Shown here: positions 7,167-14,828 of the stretch, in pieces | Position numbering within the stretch: position 1 is the first letter of the stretch | How the letters are laid out: every line of letters begins with the position of its first letter | Origin: Thermosaccharophagus gerlachensis | GTDB taxonomy: Bacteria; Armatimonadota; Fervidibacteria; Fervidibacterales; Thermosaccharophagaceae | Reading direction: 5' to 3' | Length of the DNA stretch: 26,243 nucleotides | Assembly: GCA_041538025.1 (NCBI GenBank) | Contig: JBGOEV010000034.1 | Coordinates: forward strand, 1 to 26,243 | Notes under the pieces: generated by a model | Told to the model about the DNA's origin: nothing | Database searches by the model: none | Seen by the model: the letters and a program-made list of their open reading frames with translations, nothing else | Program-made: the position numbers and the translations under genes

Positions 7167-8189
7167 ATGCGCGTTAATATCCAACAGGAAAATGCAAAGG
7201 TAAGTTCTAATGCTGGTCATATTCGCAAGGTGCGAGTTGGGCTCATTGGGTGCGGGAACATGGCTAACTTAGTTCACTATCCATCGCTTGCTGAATTTGA
7301 AGATGTTGAATTTGCTGGCATATGTGACATCGTCCCACAGAAGCTTCATTCAACTGCTGACCGCTTCAACATTGAGGCTCGTTTCACCGACTTCAAAGAA
7401 ATGATTGAGCGGACAGCACCAGAAGCAGTTTACATACTAATGCCACCACACCAGCTTTTTGACATTGTCATTCATTGTCTTAGGCTTGGTCTACATGTGT
7501 TCATTGAGAAGCCTCCCGGAGTTTATTCAGAGCAGACACGCAACATGGCTAAGCTCGCCGAGCGTAATGGATGCTTGACGATGGTTGGTTTCAATAGGCG
7601 CTTTATTCCACTGCTCAGGCTTTTGAAAGACATGGTTAAGGAAAGAGGGCAAATACAACAGTGCGTTGCCACATTCTACAAGCATTGGGTTGGTGGTGAG
7701 CCATATTACGGTGGTGCTGTTGATATACTTACCTGTGATGCCATCCATGCTGTTGATGCATTGAGATGGATGTCGGAGAGCGAGCCAAAGAAACTCGTTA
7801 GCAGTGTGAGAGCTGTCTCAAGCTATTTCAAAAACAGCTTCAATGCGTTGATAGAGTTTGAGAACGGATGCGTCGGTATACTGCTTACAAACTGGGCTGC
7901 CGGAAGAAGAGTCCACACATTTGAGATGCATGGCATAGGCATATCAGCGTTTGCCAACCCAGATCCCGATGGTGAGGGAATTGTGTATGCCGACGATGGG
8001 AAATTGATCAAGCGCATAACACCTCAAGAGGCAGCAGGCAGTGAGCAATGGCACAAAATCTATGGGTTTTACGACGAGAACAGACACTTCATTGATTGCA
8101 TCAAGGCTGGTAAGTTGCCACAAACACATTTTGGTGACGCTGTTAAAACGATGGAACTGATTGATGCCATCTACAGGAACAGCATTTAA
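7167..8189 (+). CDS. Gfo/Idh/MocA-family NAD(P)-dependent oxidoreductase
   Basis: A 340-residue cytoplasmic dehydrogenase of the glucose-fructose oxidoreductase/inositol dehydrogenase family, which oxidises or reduces hydroxyls of sugars and polyols. The N-terminal Rossmann motif is VGLIGCGNMA (residues 24-33). The family's EKP motif is FIEKPPG (E114, K115, P116), with K115 the expected catalytic lysine. The C-terminal domain carries CDAIHAVDALRWM, whose D191 and H194 match the conserved active-site pair. Length is typical. The ATG at 7167 has AAGGGGTGG 6 bases upstream; the TTG at 7137 has no such site and is less likely. The secreted glycosidase-like gene follows after 17 bases, so the enzyme may act on the released sugar. 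The substrate cannot be read from the sequence. Confidence 0.92.
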   Translation: MRVNIQQENAKVSSNAGHIRKVRVGLIGCGNMANLVHYPSLAEFEDVEFAGICDIVPQKLHSTADRFNIEARFTDFKEMIERTAPEAVYILMPPHQLFDIVIHCLRLGLHVFIEKPPGVYSEQTRNMAKLAERNGCLTMVGFNRRFIPLLRLLKDMVKERGQIQQCVATFYKHWVGGEPYYGGAVDILTCDAIHAVDALRWMSESEPKKLVSSVRAVSSYFKNSFNALIEFENGCVGILLTNWAAGRRVHTFEMHGIGISAFANPDPDGEGIVYADDGKLIKRITPQEAAGSEQWHKIYGFYDENRHFIDCIKAGKLPQTHFGDAVKTMELIDAIYRNSI

Positions 8190-8206
8190 CATCGGAGGCT
8201 GAATGT

Positions 8207-10612
8207 ATGAGAGGCATTGCTTTGTTCCTCTTGGTGCTCCTTACGGCATTCACTTCGTCTGCGCTCAATGAGATAAAGCTATGTGAGGAAATCTTGATAG
8301 ACCCCGGAAAGGCACACACATGGTCAATCTACGCGTTTAAGGTGAACGGAAGGGAAGTGACGGACAAGGAGAGCATGAATGCCTTGATCATACCAAGTGG
8401 CAAAGGTGTATTGCTTGAAATGAATGCGAGACTACATTATGAGCGCTTGGCTGGCTCAACGACAGCTATGGTGATACGCATAAATGGTTTGACGATGGAC
8501 GCACACCAGCTTGTGAACAAACACATTTCATTTCAAACTCGTGGTGGAGCTGTGTTGACTTGGTATGGAAACGGTTCTTGGCGTGTGCTATACAGCCCCG
8601 ATTTTAAGGCAGCCTCAGACGATGTGGCTAATCCATACAGCGTGATTGATACCGACCCATATAGGTTTGCCTTTGACATAACAGACATGCTTTCGGACGG
8701 GAAGAACACGATAACGATACAACACACGGTGGCAAGCATATCAAGCAGGCTAATCGTGAGGGATGCACGTGTAAAAATCGCAGATAGAAAAGTAGCAAAG
8801 CCAAGTGACGCGGAGGTGCTGCCTAAATATGTGCCAGCTGCACCAAAGCCATACCAGTATTCGGTGCAATGGCTTGAAGGTGGTGGAATGCGTATAACAG
8901 TCCACGGTGAGAGCTTCATCATAGGCACTGAGCTCTCTGTGCCCGGTGGTGGATGGCATGAGCTTAAAGAACAAACAATGCCATCGCCTTGCGGCATGCG
9001 CATAAGCATTGATAGGAGAACAAAACGACACCTGCTCCTCAAAGCGAGCTGTTCACATTACTCTTTTGAAAGAGAGGTTGAATGCTACGAAGAATGGATT
9101 GATGTGCACGATACCGTGGTGAACCTGACGCAGGAAGATTTAGGTGTATGTGTTCGCCATACTGTCACGCAAGAGAAGGGCAAGCCCACGCATGTTTATC
9201 TTTGTGGCTTAAATGTGAAAGCATCGCACTGCAAGAATCGTTCAAATGGTAACATGACGACACTACTCGTTGGCTATAAAGCGATGATCGGGTTACTGCC
9301 ACTTGATGATGTTTTCCGTGTCCACTGTATCAACTTTAGAGAGGGAGACTGTGCGGGGATATGTGATAGCGAGCTTGTGCTCCCATCAAACGGTAAGATA
9401 ATCATGCGTTGGCGTATTCATCCGCTGGTGCGCCCGGAGCATTTTGAAGACAACTCTGACTATTGGGCTTTCATAAACTCTGTTCGCAGGGGATTGGATG
9501 TTAATTTCAAACTTGAAGGACCTTTCGCCTTCCTCTCGCCAAGTATGCTGAAATGGAGCGATGATATGTTGATGCGTTGGCTTGAACTGCGGAGGGTCAA
9601 GTTTGTTTCTGGCACGATAGGTAGACTGCCAGATGGGCGATATGCACATGGCACTGCTTACCTGACGGCAAAAGAAGACCAAATGCTTTGGCGAGAGCTG
9701 TTTGGGCGCATAAGGAATTTGTGCCCAGATGTAAAGTGCCTGATGTATTTCCACTCATTCATCAGCACTGAAGAGGGCGCGGAGAAAAAGTATGCTGATG
9801 CGAGATTAACAAGCGCCACCGGGAAGCAGCTGGCTTACCCGCATTCAACATATCTGCCTCTTTTTTATCCAACCCTTACAAACAGTTATGGGAAAGCTCT
9901 CACACGCTACTTTGATGTCGTGCTAAATGAGATAGGCGCAGATGGCATATACTGGGACGAAATTGAATTTAGTGCATCGCTTTGGACATACGATTGCTGG
10001 GATGGATATAGCGCTGACCTGCACCCAAACACATTTGCAGTGCTACGAAAGAAAGCTGCCATACCACTTTTAACACAGGCTTGGAAAATAGCGCAAATAG
10101 AAAGATTGCTTAAGGCAGGCAAAGTCATCGTAGGGAATGGGATGCCAATGACGGAGAGCATGGCAAAACTGCGTGTGCTAAGGTTCCGTGAAACTGGTTC
10201 GCTGTTCAACTTGCTTGATAGCCATACATACACTCCTATCGGCTTGGGAGACCATTTCACACAACGCACTGAGCAGGATGTCGTTGACCAAATAAGGCGC
10301 AACCTGAGCTACGGTGCTCTCTACTTTTACTATCCACCTGCAATCCAGCAAACGCATACGAACCTGACAGAACATATGTTCCCATTCACTCCAATTGAGC
10401 TCCATAACGGTGTGCTAATTGGGGAGGAGCGAATACTAACAAACCGTTCTGGCGTGTTTGGGTGGGGCGATATAGCACGTGTGAAGGTCTATGTCTATGA
10501 CGAGAATGGGAGGGCAGTTCGGCTTGAGCCAAACATTGTGAATGATGGTAAGCAGACACTCGTAAAGCTACGACTACCACCTCGTTATGTCGCAGCCATA
10601 GTTAGAGAATGA
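8207..10612 (+). CDS. Large secreted glycosidase-like protein (beta-sandwich plus TIM-barrel)
   Basis: An 801-residue exported protein with a short signal peptide (MRGIALFLLVLLTAFTSSA). Residues about 25-195 form a beta-rich N-terminal region with jelly-roll features (AFDITDMLSDGKNTITIQH). Residues about 215-405 form a second beta-rich region. Residues about 425-720 look like a TIM barrel, with VKCLMYFHSF, then EIGADGIYWDEIEF (575-588). D584 in GIYWDE sits where clan GH-D/GH31-type enzymes and related uncharacterised families carry the catalytic Asp. A C-terminal strand-rich cap follows (VKVYVYDENGRAVRL). I do not recognise a named GH family; a DUF6259-like or GH36-related relationship is a guess. 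The ATG at 8207 has GGAGG 8 bases upstream. It is linked to the oxidoreductase gene by a 17-base gap. Confidence 0.72.
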   Translation: MRGIALFLLVLLTAFTSSALNEIKLCEEILIDPGKAHTWSIYAFKVNGREVTDKESMNALIIPSGKGVLLEMNARLHYERLAGSTTAMVIRINGLTMDAHQLVNKHISFQTRGGAVLTWYGNGSWRVLYSPDFKAASDDVANPYSVIDTDPYRFAFDITDMLSDGKNTITIQHTVASISSRLIVRDARVKIADRKVAKPSDAEVLPKYVPAAPKPYQYSVQWLEGGGMRITVHGESFIIGTELSVPGGGWHELKEQTMPSPCGMRISIDRRTKRHLLLKASCSHYSFEREVECYEEWIDVHDTVVNLTQEDLGVCVRHTVTQEKGKPTHVYLCGLNVKASHCKNRSNGNMTTLLVGYKAMIGLLPLDDVFRVHCINFREGDCAGICDSELVLPSNGKIIMRWRIHPLVRPEHFEDNSDYWAFINSVRRGLDVNFKLEGPFAFLSPSMLKWSDDMLMRWLELRRVKFVSGTIGRLPDGRYAHGTAYLTAKEDQMLWRELFGRIRNLCPDVKCLMYFHSFISTEEGAEKKYADARLTSATGKQLAYPHSTYLPLFYPTLTNSYGKALTRYFDVVLNEIGADGIYWDEIEFSASLWTYDCWDGYSADLHPNTFAVLRKKAAIPLLTQAWKIAQIERLLKAGKVIVGNGMPMTESMAKLRVLRFRETGSLFNLLDSHTYTPIGLGDHFTQRTEQDVVDQIRRNLSYGALYFYYPPAIQQTHTNLTEHMFPFTPIELHNGVLIGEERILTNRSGVFGWGDIARVKVYVYDENGRAVRLEPNIVNDGKQTLVKLRLPPRYVAAIVRE

Positions 10613-10621
10613 GGTTTTGGT

Positions 10622-10657
10622 ATGACGCACGAAAGCGATACTGAGTTAATGATATGA
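10622..10657 (+). CDS. Possible 11-residue leader peptide upstream of panE
   Basis: ATG at 10622 opens an 11-codon frame (MTHESDTELMI) ending in TGA at 10655-10657. GAGG (10611-10614), overlapping the stop of the preceding gene, lies 7 bases upstream, an ideal spacing. It is followed by a structured stretch and then panE. No repeated regulatory codons are seen. It could be chance. Confidence 0.22.
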   Translation: MTHESDTELMI

Positions 10658-10676
10658 AAGCCGAAAGATCATGTTT

Positions 10677-10734
10677 GCCAAATTAAGTATTGGCTAAGGC
10701 GAAGGATGTAGCATCCACTACTTAACAAAGCCAA
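10677..10734 (+). other. Intergenic region with nested and mutually exclusive stems (possible cis-regulatory RNA)
   Basis: Several exact complementary pairs lie within 58 bases. TTAAGTA (10683-10689) pairs with TACTTAA (10719-10725). Inside it, GGATG (10704-10708) pairs with CATCC (10712-10716). TTGGCT (10690-10695), inside the outer loop, can pair with AGCCAA (10729-10734) outside it, a pseudoknot arrangement. GCCAA (10677-10681) could instead pair with TTGGC (10690-10694), competing with the pseudoknot. No U-tract follows. No known riboswitch class is recognised. The strand is assumed from the downstream gene. Confidence 0.3.
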
Positions 10735-10780
10735 CACATGGTTCTCCGAGCGATTAAAACTCGCTGACAGCTTTGAGTTC

Positions 10781-10795
10781 AGAGATATTATCTCT
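10781..10795. promoter_or_regulatory. 15-bp pseudo-palindrome just upstream of panE
   Basis: AGAGATA (10781-10787) and its exact reverse complement TATCTCT (10789-10795) flank a single T. The site ends 10 bases before the preferred panE start. It could be an operator or could form a short hairpin near the start codon. This is symmetry evidence only. Confidence 0.3.
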
Positions 10796-10805
10796 TGTGG
10801 TGGTG

Positions 10806-11867
10806 ATGCGCAATATGCGAAGTTTGAATGAGCATAAATTTGACGAAGGTGTTGAGACGCTACCATCGTGGGCTATAGTTGGTGCAGGTGGCATAGGGCT
10901 CACATTTGCAACGATGCTTTGTGAGAGTGGGCATAAGGTTTATCTTGTTTGCCGACCTTGGCAAAAGGAAGCACTTGAGAACGAAGGGGCTTTTGTAACA
11001 GGGCTGTTTGGCGAGCACCATGGTAACCCGATTGTAGTTGACGATGTTGGAGAGCTAAATGAGGAGGTTGAAATATATGCTGTGGCAACAAAAGCATACG
11101 ATACAGCAAACGTCGGATTAGCGCTTGCAAATGTCATTCGTCGCAGTGCTATCGTTGTGTCATTGCAGAACGGGTTGGGCAATGTTGAGACGCTTATGAA
11201 GTTATTACCTCACTGCCGTGTTCTTGGAGCGCGAATCATATTCGGTGCCGAGCGTTTAAAAGCAAACAAAGCTAAAGTTACCGTATGTGCTGACGATGTT
11301 GTCATTGCTCCATTAGGCAGAAGGGAATGGATTGATGATGCAGAGTTTGTGGCAGCGTCTTGCGTTCGTGCTGGGATACCTTGCAGGAGTGATTCAGATA
11401 TAGCGCCTTGGTTATGGGACAAGGTTCTATACAATGCAGCGCTAAACCCACTTGGCGCACTCCTCAACATGACATATGGTGAGTTGGCTGAAGATGAACT
11501 TACGCGCTCAGTCATGGATGTGATTATTGATGAAGCGTTTGCGGTCGCAAACTCTTGTGGTGCACCACTACGATGGCGCAATGCCGATGAATACAAGAAG
11601 CACTTCTATGAGAAACTTGTGCCACCAACTTCAGCTCATAGAGCATCAATGCTCCAAGACTTGCAAGCTGGTAAACGCACGGAGGTGGATGCACTCAACG
11701 GAGCTATAGCGGAGCTTGGGAAGCAACACGGGATAAAAACTCCTTTGAACGATGCTGTCACGAGCTTGATTAAGAGGCGTGAGAGGGGTGAAGTTTTAGA
11801 TGCACAGCAAATTCGCTCGGAGCTCAAAAGCGTGCTCGGAAGGCTTGGCTCGTTTAGAAAGATGTAA
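10806..11867 (+). CDS. panE: Ketopantoate reductase (2-dehydropantoate 2-reductase, ApbA/PanE family)
   Basis: A 353-residue enzyme that would reduce 2-dehydropantoate to pantoate with NADPH, on the pantothenate/CoA pathway. The N-terminal Rossmann motif is IVGAGGIGLTFATML (24-38). The ATKAYDT segment matches the conserved lysine region, and VSLQNGLGNVE is the conserved QNG block. The C-terminal domain has WDKVLYNAALNPLGALL with K206, N210 and N214 at the expected catalytic and substrate positions, then ASMLQDLQAGKRTEVDALNG, the family's second hallmark. The start is uncertain: ATG 10806 and ATG 10815 lack a clear ribosome-binding site, and a TTG at 10773 is possible. Family members outside the strict PanE group exist, so the substrate is likely but not certain. 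coaD, another CoA-pathway gene, lies 2 kb downstream on the other strand. Confidence 0.88.
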   Translation: MRNMRSLNEHKFDEGVETLPSWAIVGAGGIGLTFATMLCESGHKVYLVCRPWQKEALENEGAFVTGLFGEHHGNPIVVDDVGELNEEVEIYAVATKAYDTANVGLALANVIRRSAIVVSLQNGLGNVETLMKLLPHCRVLGARIIFGAERLKANKAKVTVCADDVVIAPLGRREWIDDAEFVAASCVRAGIPCRSDSDIAPWLWDKVLYNAALNPLGALLNMTYGELAEDELTRSVMDVIIDEAFAVANSCGAPLRWRNADEYKKHFYEKLVPPTSAHRASMLQDLQAGKRTEVDALNGAIAELGKQHGIKTPLNDAVTSLIKRRERGEVLDAQQIRSELKSVLGRLGSFRKM

Positions 11868-12750
11868 GCAAAGGGTGTTTTGTTGGAGTAAGTGGGGAGC
11901 ATTTTTATGGTGTCTTGTTTTTGTGATGGCTTTACTCGTCAGCTCAAGTTGTAGAAGGGGCGATATCATTGCGGAGGTTGACGGCGATGTGATCTTCGAA
12001 AGTGAATTCATATCAGAGCTGTTGAGAAGGGCAGGGAAGGATGTATTGGAGGAAATGATAACCGAAAAGCTCATTAGGAAGGAAGCGAAGGCGAAAGGGA
12101 TAACTGTCACACCTTCGGAAGTGGATGCAGAGTTGAAACGCAGATATGGCGAGTTGCACGCAAGGGCTGACGAGATTGAGAGGATGAGACGAAGCGTTGA
12201 AACAAACTTGCTTTTGAAGAAGTTGTGCATGAGTGATGAGCAAGCCATGCCTACTACGAGCGAGATCATCGCTTACTACAAACAGCACAAGGAGGAATTC
12301 GCCACACCAGGGATGGTGAGGCTACGGTGCATTGTTGTTGGCGATGAAGCAAGTGCTGTAAATGCCTACAGAGCCTTAGTTAACTACAAAGGTGACTTCA
12401 CGAAGCTTGCATCACAAATCTCAATTGACGAATCAACAAGGATCAGAGGTGGCGATATGGGCAAGCTTCCATTGAAAGACCTTCACCCAAAGCTGCGAAA
12501 AGTAGTTGAGGAGATGAATGTTGGTGACATAAGCAAACCTTTTGAGCTTGATGGCAGATGGTGGATAGTCAAAGTTGAAGAGCACACAGAAAAACGATAT
12601 CGCTCCCTTGAGGATGTAAAACAGATGATCACACAGATACTGCACGAGCAGAAAGCTTTTGCACTGCAACCAGTATACACACGAAAGCTTTGGGGAAAAG
12701 CGAATATAAAGATTTACCGTCGTGAGCTTCGCGGGATAAAGCCAAAGTGA
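11800..12750 (+). CDS. PrsA/SurA-like peptidyl-prolyl cis-trans isomerase (parvulin type), exported
   Basis: A 316-residue extracytoplasmic folding factor. A hydrophobic segment (AFLWCLVFVMALLVSSSC, residues 34-51) follows a long basic N-region. C51 followed by RRGDIIAEVDGDVI resembles the start of PrsA-type proteins, although Ser at -3 is a poor lipobox. The SurA/PrsA N-terminal helical domain covers about 55-165, and the parvulin domain covers about 171-262 (RLRCIVV, RGGDMGKLP, WWIVKVEEH). The ATG at 11800 has AGGGGTGA 8 bases upstream, so it is preferred despite overlapping panE by 68 bases in another frame. A GTG at 11875 would give a more ordinary signal peptide. It may assist the exported enzymes encoded nearby. 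Confidence 0.85.
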   Translation: MHSKFARSSKACSEGLARLERCKQRVFCWSKWGAFLWCLVFVMALLVSSSCRRGDIIAEVDGDVIFESEFISELLRRAGKDVLEEMITEKLIRKEAKAKGITVTPSEVDAELKRRYGELHARADEIERMRRSVETNLLLKKLCMSDEQAMPTTSEIIAYYKQHKEEFATPGMVRLRCIVVGDEASAVNAYRALVNYKGDFTKLASQISIDESTRIRGGDMGKLPLKDLHPKLRKVVEEMNVGDISKPFELDGRWWIVKVEEHTEKRYRSLEDVKQMITQILHEQKAFALQPVYTRKLWGKANIKIYRRELRGIKPK

Positions 12751-12754
12751 GAGA

Positions 12755-12771
12755 ATGCTGTCCTTCAGCAT
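12755..12771 (+). other. Short hairpin after the prolyl isomerase gene
   Basis: ATGCTG (12755-12760) pairs with CAGCAT (12766-12771) around a 5-base loop, 5 bases after the stop codon. No T-tract follows, so it is at best a weak terminator or a transcript-stability element. Confidence 0.3.
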
Positions 12772-12794
12772 CTGTGTCTGTGTGGTGATGCAAC

Positions 12795-13130
12795 ATGGAT
12801 GAGCGCCCTATTGAAGAACTCTCACCAGAGGAGCTAAAAGCGAAGGTTGATGAGTTGATTGACTATGTCCTTGAGGGTGAGCCGAGGGCAGAGCAGTGGC
12901 GTGAGTGGCGTCTCGCGCTTGAAGAACGCCTAAACCACATTTTGGATATGTGCTCAAGAGGCATAGTTGAGTTTGAGGACTTGGAAGGGGTTATTAAAGA
13001 CCTTGAGGAGAAGATTAAGGTGTTGCGGGAACAAGAAATCATAACAGAGTTCATTGAACAGCAGGTGCATGCTATCATTGGCAAGATGATGTTAGAAAAA
13101 GCTCTCCAAGAGGAGCTTGAAACATCTTAG
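12795..13130 (+). CDS. Small acidic helical protein of unknown function
   Basis: A 111-residue protein that I do not recognise. It is strongly charged and acidic and appears almost wholly helical: IEELSPEELKAKVDELIDYV at the start, EQWREWRLALEERLNHI in the middle and LEGVIKDLEEKIKVLREQE as a probable coiled coil. No signal peptide, membrane segment or metal-binding cysteine cluster is seen. It begins 44 bases after the prolyl isomerase gene in the same direction, with only a weak GTGGTG-type ribosome-binding site. It ends 30 bases before the convergent coiled-coil gene. A role in protein-protein contact is possible, but nothing fixes it. Confidence 0.7.
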   Translation: MDERPIEELSPEELKAKVDELIDYVLEGEPRAEQWREWRLALEERLNHILDMCSRGIVEFEDLEGVIKDLEEKIKVLREQEIITEFIEQQVHAIIGKMMLEKALQEELETS

Positions 13131-13160
13131 CAAGAGCATTTGGTCTGTGTGGCAAAAGGG

Positions 13161-13718
13161 TTATCCCTCTTGCTCTGACATGTCTTCAGATCGAGCATTG
13201 TAAGACAAGCTTTTTGCTTCACTTTGCACCTCTTCACGGCATATACGCGTAGCCTCTATCAGCTTCTCCAAAACACTTTCCAACTTATCCAATATGCGCA
13301 ATGCATTTTTAGTTGCATCACTCACTATCCTCCTGCTCTCCTCTTCAGCTTTGTTGAGCGTTTCATCAGCCCTTTGCTCGGCTCGCCTAAGCAGTTCTTC
13401 CGCTTTCTGTTCTGCAAGCCTTGTTATCTCGCTCTGGTTTGTTCTCCTTTCCACTTCCTGTTGGGCAGATTCAAGCATGCGTTTTTTCTCTTCCTCAGCC
13501 TCGTGCAATATTCGTTCTGCTTCCTCGCGTGCTGCCCTCAGGCATTTCTCACGCTCCCTGACTATCTCCTCAGCCATGCGCAATTCACTTGGGAGAGCAC
13601 TTTCAATCCGCCTAAGTATCACTGATATCTTTTGCTCATCAACGAGACGCCAATGAAGGAACCCCTTGCTCCTCTCTATCGTCTCCTCAAGTTCTTTAAT
13701 CAAGTTTCTGATGCGCAT
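13161..13718 (-). CDS. Coiled-coil protein of the coaD-linked, ATP-synthase-subunit-b-like family
   Basis: A 185-residue soluble coiled-coil protein. The N-terminus MRIRNLIKELEETIERSKG, followed by WRLVDEQKISVILRRIESAL and PSELRMAEEIVREREKCL, resembles a family often found beside coaD in Firmicutes, Chloroflexi and related thermophiles. Those proteins are usually auto-named DivIVA-like or ATP synthase subunit b-like; this is recalled, not searched. A long alanine/glutamate-rich coiled coil runs from about residue 55 to 160. There is no membrane anchor, so a true F0 b subunit is unlikely. The ATG at 13718 has GGAG 6 bases upstream and overlaps coaD by 23 bases; a TTG at 13754 would extend it by 12 residues. 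The function is unknown, perhaps scaffolding near the envelope or division site. Confidence 0.8.
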   Translation of the reverse strand: MRIRNLIKELEETIERSKGFLHWRLVDEQKISVILRRIESALPSELRMAEEIVREREKCLRAAREEAERILHEAEEEKKRMLESAQQEVERRTNQSEITRLAEQKAEELLRRAEQRADETLNKAEEESRRIVSDATKNALRILDKLESVLEKLIEATRICREEVQSEAKSLSYNARSEDMSEQEG

Positions 13719-14247
13719 TTCGTGCTCCAGAATGGCTGATGCACCCCCTTTCAATCATTTTCGCTTCCAACCTCCGCAACACAGGTGGTGGAACTAAGCC
13801 GTTAACACACCCGCCAAGCATCGCTACTTCCTTCACGATGCTTGAGCTGAGATAGGCATATTCAAGGCTTGTCATGATAAATATAGTCTCAATCTCTGGT
13901 GCGAGCTTCCTGTTCATTGATGCCATTTGGAACTCATAATCAAAGTCGGATATAGCCCTCAACCCTTTGATGATAACTCTAACCCCTTTCTTTCTGGCAA
14001 ACTCAACGAGCAAGCCGTCAAGCTGTTCCACTGTCACATTTTTAATATGCGCGCATGCTTCCCTTACCATCTCGGTTCTCTCTTCAAGCGTAAACAAAGG
14101 ACGCTTTGAAGGGTTCGTGGCTACAGCCACTATCAAGTGCTCAAAGATCTTGGCTGCCCTTTCTATTACATCCAAGTGCCCATTGGTGATAGGGTCAAAT
14201 GTGCCAGGGTAAATCGCCTTCACAACACTTTCACCACCTTGTTTCAT
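13696..14247 (-). CDS. coaD: Phosphopantetheine adenylyltransferase
   Basis: This enzyme transfers AMP from ATP to 4'-phosphopantetheine, giving dephospho-CoA, the penultimate step of CoA synthesis in the cytoplasm. The nucleotidyltransferase motif AIYPGTFDPITNGHLDVI carries the TxGH signature. Also present are VAVATNPSKRPLF, the RVIIKGLRAISDFDYE block and the YLSSSIVKEVA motif. The ATG at 14247 forms a TGATG overlap with the rsmD stop and gives 183 residues. A GTG at 14223 with GGTGGTG 8 bases upstream gives 174 residues and an N-terminus closer to typical CoaD, and may be the true start. The C-terminal tail after KEVAMLGG is slightly longer than usual. Confidence 0.95.
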   Translation of the reverse strand: MKQGGESVVKAIYPGTFDPITNGHLDVIERAAKIFEHLIVAVATNPSKRPLFTLEERTEMVREACAHIKNVTVEQLDGLLVEFARKKGVRVIIKGLRAISDFDYEFQMASMNRKLAPEIETIFIMTSLEYAYLSSSIVKEVAMLGGCVNGLVPPPVLRRLEAKMIERGCISHSGARNAHQKLD

Positions 14248-14813
14248 CAATGGATTGAACGCTTGCGAGCGTAAAAGCTAAAAACAGTTTCGCCGATTGA
14301 GTGTGACTTAAGCAATTCTAAAGAGCTACAGGAATGGGAAAGCGAATCTCTACGAGAATGCTGAATGATGATAAAACCATCCTCCTCAAGCAACCCCAAA
14401 TTTTCATCCAACCACTCCAACAACCTATTAGCCAAGTTTGTGCCGTAAGGCGGATCAGCAAATATGATATCAAACTTCTCTCCCATTTTCAAGAGCCTTC
14501 GCATCGCGGCTATGGCATCGGAACATATGACCTTAGCCTGCTTCTGACAACCAACCATTGATATGTTTCTTTGCAGGGTAGCGATGCAAATCGGGTTACG
14601 TTCAATGAATGTAACTTTAGCAGCACCCCTGCTGAGCGCTTCTAAGCCAACGCTACCAGAGCCTGCACATACATCCAGAAACGAAGCGCCAATGACTTTA
14701 TCCCTAAGGATGTTGAAAAGTGCTTCCCTTGCCACCTCCGATGTTGGACGAGATTGAGATGAGCGAATCACCTTGAGCTTCCTACCACGAAACTTTCCTG
14801 CGATGATGCGCAT
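14247..14813 (-). CDS. rsmD: 16S rRNA (guanine(966)-N(2))-methyltransferase
   Basis: A 188-residue SAM-dependent methyltransferase expected to methylate G966 of 16S rRNA during small-subunit assembly. The N-terminus MRIIAGKFRGRKLKV and RPTSEVAREALFNIL are typical RsmD sequences. The SAM-binding motif I is FLDVCAGSGSVGLEAL (45-60), motif II is VTFIERNP, and the catalytic N-methyltransferase tetrad is DPPY (120-123). Length is normal. The ATG at 14813 has AGGGTGG 7 bases upstream. It is translationally coupled to coaD, the order conserved in many bacteria. Confidence 0.95.
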   Translation of the reverse strand: MRIIAGKFRGRKLKVIRSSQSRPTSEVAREALFNILRDKVIGASFLDVCAGSGSVGLEALSRGAAKVTFIERNPICIATLQRNISMVGCQKQAKVICSDAIAAMRRLLKMGEKFDIIFADPPYGTNLANRLLEWLDENLGLLEEDGFIIIQHSRRDSLSHSCSSLELLKSHSIGETVFSFYARKRSIH

Positions 14814-14828
14814 TGTTAAGCCACCCTC

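Noticed and set aside
8533..9042. 169-codon minus-strand frame inside the 801-residue gene
   Set aside because: Composition is that of an antisense shadow, no family features are visible, and the sense frame is clearly coding.
12755..12771. Intrinsic terminator after the prolyl isomerase gene
   Set aside because: The stem is 6 bp and no T-tract follows.
13224..13656. Two plus-strand frames opposite the coiled-coil gene
   Set aside because: They are rich in Phe/Leu/Ser, the complement of a Glu/Ala-rich coiled coil; no start signal was found.
13161..13718. F0 ATP synthase subunit b
   Set aside because: There is no N-terminal membrane segment and no other atp gene nearby; only the coiled-coil composition is similar.
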